From assembly GCA_030636465.1 (NCBI GenBank), contig DAOVWW010000045.1, positions 1 through 8,741 on the forward strand: 8,741 nt of DNA, read 5' to 3'. Within the stretch, counting starts at the first letter, position 1, and the number at the start of each line of letters is the position of its first letter. The stretch is from Gammaproteobacteria bacterium (GTDB lineage Bacteria > Pseudomonadota > Gammaproteobacteria > BMS3Bbin11). The position numbers and the translations under genes are program-made. Below the pieces are notes generated by a model. The model was not told the origin of the DNA, searched no databases, and saw nothing but the letters and a program-made list of their open reading frames with translations. Positions 5,897 through 8,741 of this stretch are shown here, piece after piece.

Positions 5897-7339
5897 GTGA
5901 GTCCTGCCAAGCAACAGAACAAACGTGTTCGCCGCATTAGAATTATCGGCATTATCGTTGCAGTTTTACTGTCCATACCGGTACTTATTCTTGAATTTAC
6001 CTGGGAAAAAAATCACCTTGAGCGCATACAGGCCGCGGGTGTACTCAAGGTAATTACCTTCAATGGCCCCACCACATTCTTTGAGGGTAGCCAGGGCCCG
6101 GGTGGTTTTGAATATGAACTTGCCAGTGCTTTTGCTAACAAACTGGGTGTTAAACTTGAGATCAAACTTACTGATCAGTTTGATCAAATCATGCCCGAAG
6201 TTAAAGCCGCTCATGTTGATATGGCTGCAGCCGGTCTTTCTATTACAAAAGAAAGACAGAAAAACTTCCTGTTTAGTAATTCTTACCAGACTATAAAACA
6301 GCAAGTCGTCTATCGCTCCGGAGGAAAGAAAAGGCCTCGGCGGGCTGCAAACCTGGTAGACAGAGAAATCATGGTTACTGCCGGCAGCAGCCATGTTGAG
6401 CGTCTGCGACAACTTAAACAGGAATATCCCGACATACGCTGGCAGGAAACAGCAAAAGAAACCCCGGAAAACCTGCTGCTCATGATATGGGAAAAAAAAC
6501 TTGAACTGACCATCGCTGACTCAAATATTGTTGCGGTAGTACGTCAGTTTTATCCTGATTTGCACATTGCTTTCTCACTGTCACCTGCTGACAAACTGGC
6601 CTGGATGTTCACCCTCAGCAATGATAAATCTTTGCAAAATGCCGCAAATAAATTTTTAAAAGAAATGAAAAAAAGTGGTGAACTTGACCGCCTTTTAGAC
6701 CGTTATTATGGTCCCAGTTCAAAGTTTAACTATGTCAACACCAAGAAATTTCTTGCTAGCATTGATTATTTGCTGCCTGTTTACGAAGAAATGTTCCGTC
6801 TGGCAGAGAAAAATACCGGCATAGACTGGCGCCTTCTTGCTGCGCAGGCTTACCAGGAATCCTTATGGGATGCAGATGCTGTTTCTCCAACGGGTGTGCG
6901 CGGAATCATGATGCTGACAAATGCGACAGCAAAACAGATGAACATCGAGGACCGACGCGCCCCCGAGCAGAGTATAGATGGGGGCTCACGTTATCTTAAA
7001 ATGTTGATGGATGGCCTGCCTGACAGGATCCAGCATCCCGACCGGCTGTGGTTAGCACTCGCTGCTTACAACGTTGGCATAGGCCATCTGGAAGATGCAC
7101 GTATCCTCACTCAAAAAGCCGGTGATGATCCTGATAGCTGGATTGATGTGCGCAAACATCTACCACTGCTTGCGAGCCCGGACTGGCATAAAAAAACTCG
7201 TTACGGCTACGCCAGGGGTTATGAGCCCGTTTCCTATGTAAGCCGTATTCGCGGCTACTATTCGATCCTCAGCTGGGCCAAAGATCAAACTGAGAGTAGG
7301 CCTGATTTTCTCAATAACATCGATTTACCTGCACTATAA
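5897..7339 (+). CDS. mltF: membrane-bound lytic murein transglycosylase MltF
   Basis: MltF cleaves the glycan strands of peptidoglycan between MurNAc and GlcNAc, forming 1,6-anhydroMurNAc, for cell-wall remodelling. Domains in the 480 residues: a basic N-terminus and a hydrophobic signal/anchor (about 14-33); a periplasmic solute-binding-protein family 3 regulatory domain (about 45-272, with GVLKVITFNGPTTF at its start); then an SLT catalytic domain (about 290-460). Catalytic Glu321 lies in YQESLWD, followed by SPTGVRGIMMLT and LALAAYNVGIGH, the family signature. Translation starts at GTG 5897: an in-frame TAA lies two codons upstream and no nearer ATG precedes the anchor. The Shine-Dalgarno is poor. 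No lipobox Cys is seen, so anchoring is by the hydrophobic segment if it is not cleaved. It has its own transcript between the tusE terminator and MITE-like element 2. Confidence 0.95.
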   Translation: MSPAKQQNKRVRRIRIIGIIVAVLLSIPVLILEFTWEKNHLERIQAAGVLKVITFNGPTTFFEGSQGPGGFEYELASAFANKLGVKLEIKLTDQFDQIMPEVKAAHVDMAAAGLSITKERQKNFLFSNSYQTIKQQVVYRSGGKKRPRRAANLVDREIMVTAGSSHVERLRQLKQEYPDIRWQETAKETPENLLLMIWEKKLELTIADSNIVAVVRQFYPDLHIAFSLSPADKLAWMFTLSNDKSLQNAANKFLKEMKKSGELDRLLDRYYGPSSKFNYVNTKKFLASIDYLLPVYEEMFRLAEKNTGIDWRLLAAQAYQESLWDADAVSPTGVRGIMMLTNATAKQMNIEDRRAPEQSIDGGSRYLKMLMDGLPDRIQHPDRLWLALAAYNVGIGHLEDARILTQKAGDDPDSWIDVRKHLPLLASPDWHKKTRYGYARGYEPVSYVSRIRGYYSILSWAKDQTESRPDFLNNIDLPAL

Positions 7340-7549
7340 GGGCGACTCTAAATTATTATGAATATTCATCTCACATCCAAAATCACTCATCTCTGCGTTA
7401 AGCATCTTCGCAATAGCTAGCTATTACGACGTGCATGGATGCACAAGTGCCGTGATGATAGGATATCAATGAACGGTCGTGCGATCCTTGCCTTAATATG
7501 AGTGATTTTGAATGCAATCTGATCTATCCATAATAATTTAGAGTCACCC
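7340..7549. mobile_element. MITE-like element 2 (210 bp, long imperfect terminal inverted repeats)
   Basis: The left end GGGCGACTCTAAATTATTAT and the right end (reverse complement GGGTGACTCTAAATTATTAT) match at 19 of 20 bases. The inverted repeat continues imperfectly to about 50 bp, ending in a shared AAAATCACTCAT block on each side. No coding frame of note lies inside. The core CGCAATAGCTAGCTATTACG (7409-7428) is palindromic and also occurs, in opposite orientation and with one mismatch, in the element at 3886-4044. The left end touches the mltF stop TAA; TAA also occurs 2 bp beyond the right end, so the target duplication is uncertain. When transcribed it would fold into a long hairpin and may act as the mltF 3' end. 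No transposase is present, so it is non-autonomous. Confidence 0.78.
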
Positions 7550-7577
7550 TTTAAGCTTTCTTTACAGAACAACTTAC

Positions 7578-7607
7578 TTGACTGCAGTGCCGGTATCGCT
7601 GTAGTTT
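7578..7607 (+). promoter_or_regulatory. possible sigma-70 promoter of the pilin gene
   Basis: TTGACT (7578-7583), an 18-bp spacer and TAGTTT (7602-7607) lie about 50 bp upstream of the pilin ATG. The -35 is a 5 of 6 match; the -10 is weak (3 of 6). A good AAGGAAG ribosome binding site (7645-7651) precedes the ATG at 7657. Confidence 0.3.
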
Positions 7608-7656
7608 TACAACACTGACAGGATGTTAGTGCTTACCAACAATCAAGGAAGATGCA

Positions 7657-8253
7657 ATGAAATATACCTATACAATACAGATGGCCACGGGACGAAGGCA
7701 GTATGCCTTTACCCTCACTGAGCTACTGGTTACACTTTCGATTACATCAATATTACTCGGCAGCTCTGCCCCTTTATTTACCGGAATAATAATGAATAAC
7801 CGGGTTGTCACCATTTCAAACGACCTGTTAACTGCCTTACAGGTGGCCAGGTCAGAAGCCGTTAAAAGAAACCAGGATGTCACCCTGTGTAAAAGCGCTG
7901 ACTCCCTAAGTTGCGGCGGCAATTGGTCAGATGGCTGGATTATTTTTTCTGACAAAGACCATGACCGGCGTCTCGACCCTGTTGATGGCGACACCTTACT
8001 CTACACAAAGAAGTTTGATAGTTTAGAATATTTCATAAGCTGGAATGCCTTTCGCAGCGATAATTACATTCAGTACAACGCCCAGGGTTTTATTCATAGC
8101 AATAATGGCACTTTTAAGTTGTGTCCACCTGATAATGATGTACATTACGCCAGGGCAATAATTATTAACCGTGTTGGAAGAGCAAGAGTCTCAGCTGATT
8201 CGAATAATGATGGCGTCCATGAGGACAGCAGAGGCCGAGCATTGGTTTGTTAA
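7657..8253 (+). CDS. FimT/GspH-type minor pseudopilin
   Basis: This 198-residue type IV pilin-like protein would be inserted in the inner membrane, cut by prepilin peptidase and built into a pilus or pseudopilus tip. The class III signal is a 17-residue basic leader followed by FTLTELLVTLSI (from 18), with the essential Glu at mature position 5 (Glu22). The residue before the cut is Ala17 instead of the usual Gly. The hydrophobic helix runs about 18-45. QVARSEAVKRNQDVTLC (62-78) and WSDGWIIFSDKD (90-101) are signatures of the GspH/FimT domain. Mature cysteines 78, 86, 156 and 198 could make two disulfides. DSNNDGVHED (181-190) resembles a calcium-binding loop. No other pilus gene is within view. 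FimT of DNA-uptake or twitching pili and GspH of secretion systems are both possible; FimT is favoured. Confidence 0.86.
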   Translation: MKYTYTIQMATGRRQYAFTLTELLVTLSITSILLGSSAPLFTGIIMNNRVVTISNDLLTALQVARSEAVKRNQDVTLCKSADSLSCGGNWSDGWIIFSDKDHDRRLDPVDGDTLLYTKKFDSLEYFISWNAFRSDNYIQYNAQGFIHSNNGTFKLCPPDNDVHYARAIIINRVGRARVSADSNNDGVHEDSRGRALVC

Positions 8254-8285
8254 CAGTATAATGTTAATAAAATTATTCCTATGCG

Positions 8286-8314
8286 GGAACTTTTTTAAAT
8301 CACTGCCCTCAAAA
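8286..8314 (+). promoter_or_regulatory. sigma-E/ECF-like promoter candidate upstream of the hvfA-like gene
   Basis: GGAACTT (8286-8292) matches the -35 of RpoE-type ECF sigma factors. Exactly 16 bp separate GAACTT from TCAAAA (8309-8314), as in known sigma-E promoters (GAACTT, 16 bp, TC-rich -10). The -10 is only a partial match to TCTAA or TCTGA. A start near 8320 would give a leader of about 125 nt before the precursor gene. ECF control is known for some related metal-responsive RiPP operons, which makes this plausible. A perfect TATAAT (8257-8262) also lies just after the pilin stop but has no -35. Confidence 0.42.
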
Positions 8315-8329
8315 TGATACAAGGAAACA

Positions 8330-8368
8330 ATGATGCGCCTTTCAGGTACACATCAGAAAATGCCTTAA
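8330..8368 (+). CDS. possible 12-codon leader ORF before the hvfA-like gene
   Basis: AAGGAA (8321-8326) precedes ATGATG, which opens a frame of 12 codons (MMRLSGTHQKMP) closed by TAA. The ribosome binding site is as good as those of real genes here, but the peptide resembles nothing I know. If the candidate ECF promoter is used, this signal lies almost at the transcript start, which weakens the case. An overlapping 39-codon frame (8314-8433) ends just before the ribosome binding site of the next gene but lacks one of its own. Either could be a chance frame or a translational leader. Confidence 0.2.
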   Translation: MMRLSGTHQKMP

Positions 8369-8446
8369 ACATGTCATCGCAGAAGATGACTGATTACTAT
8401 GTATTACAAAAATATTTATATCTAAAACAATAGAGGAAATTGAAAT

Positions 8447-8741
8447 ATGAACAACCCTATCAAACAAAAAGCCGTTGCTGCAGCCGTAGGTTCATTATTA
8501 ATCGGTTCGGTAGCTGGAATCAGTACTGCTTCTGCTGACAGTCCTTTTGCTATGACGTCTCTGGAAAGCGGATACATGGTTGCTGAAGCAAAAATGGGTG
8601 AAGGTAAATGTGGCGAAGGCAAATGCGGTGGTAAGAAAAGCACGAAAGAAGGTACATTTGGCGAAGGCAAAGCTAAGAAAGAAGGTACAGGTGGCGAAGG
8701 CGAAGCTAAGAAAGAAGGCACGAGAGGCGAAGGAAAACGCA
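8447..8741 (+). CDS. hvfA: HvfA-type RiPP metallophore precursor, N-terminal part (runs off the window)
   Basis: The frame starts at ATG 8447 after GAGGAA at a good distance and is still open at the window end (98 codons plus one base). Residues 1-30 form a Sec signal peptide ending in TASA. The following leader segment, FAMTSLESGYMVAEAKMGEG, is typical of HvfA-like precursors. Residues 52-61 carry two adjacent EGKCG motifs (Cys55, Cys60). In Haemophilus HvfA such cysteines are modified by a multinuclear iron MNIO/DUF692 enzyme with its partner protein, giving a copper-binding peptide. From residue 72 an 11-residue repeat continues GEGK-type units with Ala or Arg in place of Cys. No DUF692 gene is within view; it would be expected downstream. 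The protein is exported, very rich in Gly, Glu and Lys, and probably has a role in copper or metal stress. Only the family assignment is firm. Confidence 0.85.
   Translation, partial: MNNPIKQKAVAAAVGSLLIGSVAGISTASADSPFAMTSLESGYMVAEAKMGEGKCGEGKCGGKKSTKEGTFGEGKAKKEGTGGEGEAKKEGTRGEGKR
8660..8740 (+). repeat. 33-bp tandem repeats in the hvfA-like gene (cysteine-free units)
   Basis: Units at 8660-8692 and 8693-8725 and a partial unit from 8726 each begin GGCGAAGG. They encode GEGKAKKEGTG, GEGEAKKEGTR and GEGKR. A diverged unit with Cys and an extra five residues (GEGKCGGKKSTKEGTF, 8612-8659) stands just before. The repeats look derived from the EGKCG unit by loss of Cys. The number of units is unknown because the window ends inside the array. 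Confidence 0.8.

Noticed and set aside
8257..8262. Perfect TATAAT just after the pilin stop as a sigma-70 promoter for the hvfA-like gene
   Set aside because: No -35 at 16-18 bp and no TGn extension; kept only as a remark.
8276..8296. Possible terminator after the pilin gene (TTCC/GGAA stem followed by six T)
   Set aside because: The stem is only 4 bp and overlaps the candidate ECF -35; too weak to call a terminator.
8422..8721. Minus-strand frame rich in Pro and Ser opposite the hvfA-like gene
   Set aside because: It is the antisense shadow of the Gly/Glu/Lys repeat; the plus strand has a signal peptide, family leader, EGKCG motifs and ribosome binding site.

Overview
This window looks like a gammaproteobacterial chromosome segment. 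The evidence is the dnaX-ybaB-recR cluster with the signal recognition particle RNA just upstream, together with TusE/DsrC, MltF and FimT-type proteins. Genus cannot be assigned from sequence reading alone. Composition is moderate in GC and looks even across the window. Both MITE-like elements lie between genes.

Layout. The left edge (2-193) holds the C-terminus of an M48 metallopeptidase, followed closely by a small exported c-type cytochrome (215-529), both on the plus strand. Convergent to these is a minus-strand cluster. Read in its own direction it runs: SRP RNA ffs (4176-4061), a 159-bp MITE-like element, dnaX (tau subunit), ybaB, recR and a SpoIIAA/STAS-like protein of unknown role (ending at 554). 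On the plus strand follow an SDR-family epimerase-like protein (4306-5244), tusE (5294-5629) with a clear intrinsic terminator, and mltF (5897-7339). A second MITE-like element (7340-7549) abuts the mltF stop codon. Next is an orphan FimT/GspH-type minor pilin (7657-8253). At the right edge is the truncated start of an HvfA-type RiPP metallophore precursor (8447-8741+).

How the genes work together. dnaX, ybaB and recR are a conserved replication and recombination-repair set (clamp loader, nucleoid-associated protein, RecFOR recombination mediator). tusE belongs to the sulfur relay for tRNA 2-thiouridine. mltF is a peptidoglycan lytic transglycosylase. The right edge is the most novel part. 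It encodes an exported peptide with two adjacent EGKCG motifs, which in HvfA-type systems are the sites modified by multinuclear iron (MNIO/DUF692) enzymes. These are followed by an 11-residue repeat series that keeps the Glu-Gly frame but has lost the cysteine. A sigma-E/ECF-like promoter (GAACTT, 16 bp, TC) lies upstream. The modifying enzymes would be beyond the window and are not seen.

Other unusual points: a 13-bp near-perfect duplication of the dnaX start region that gives the best Shine-Dalgarno to an out-of-frame ATG; two MITE-like elements with different termini but a shared palindromic core in opposite orientation; and a TusE homologue with a second C-terminal cysteine at a non-DsrC position.
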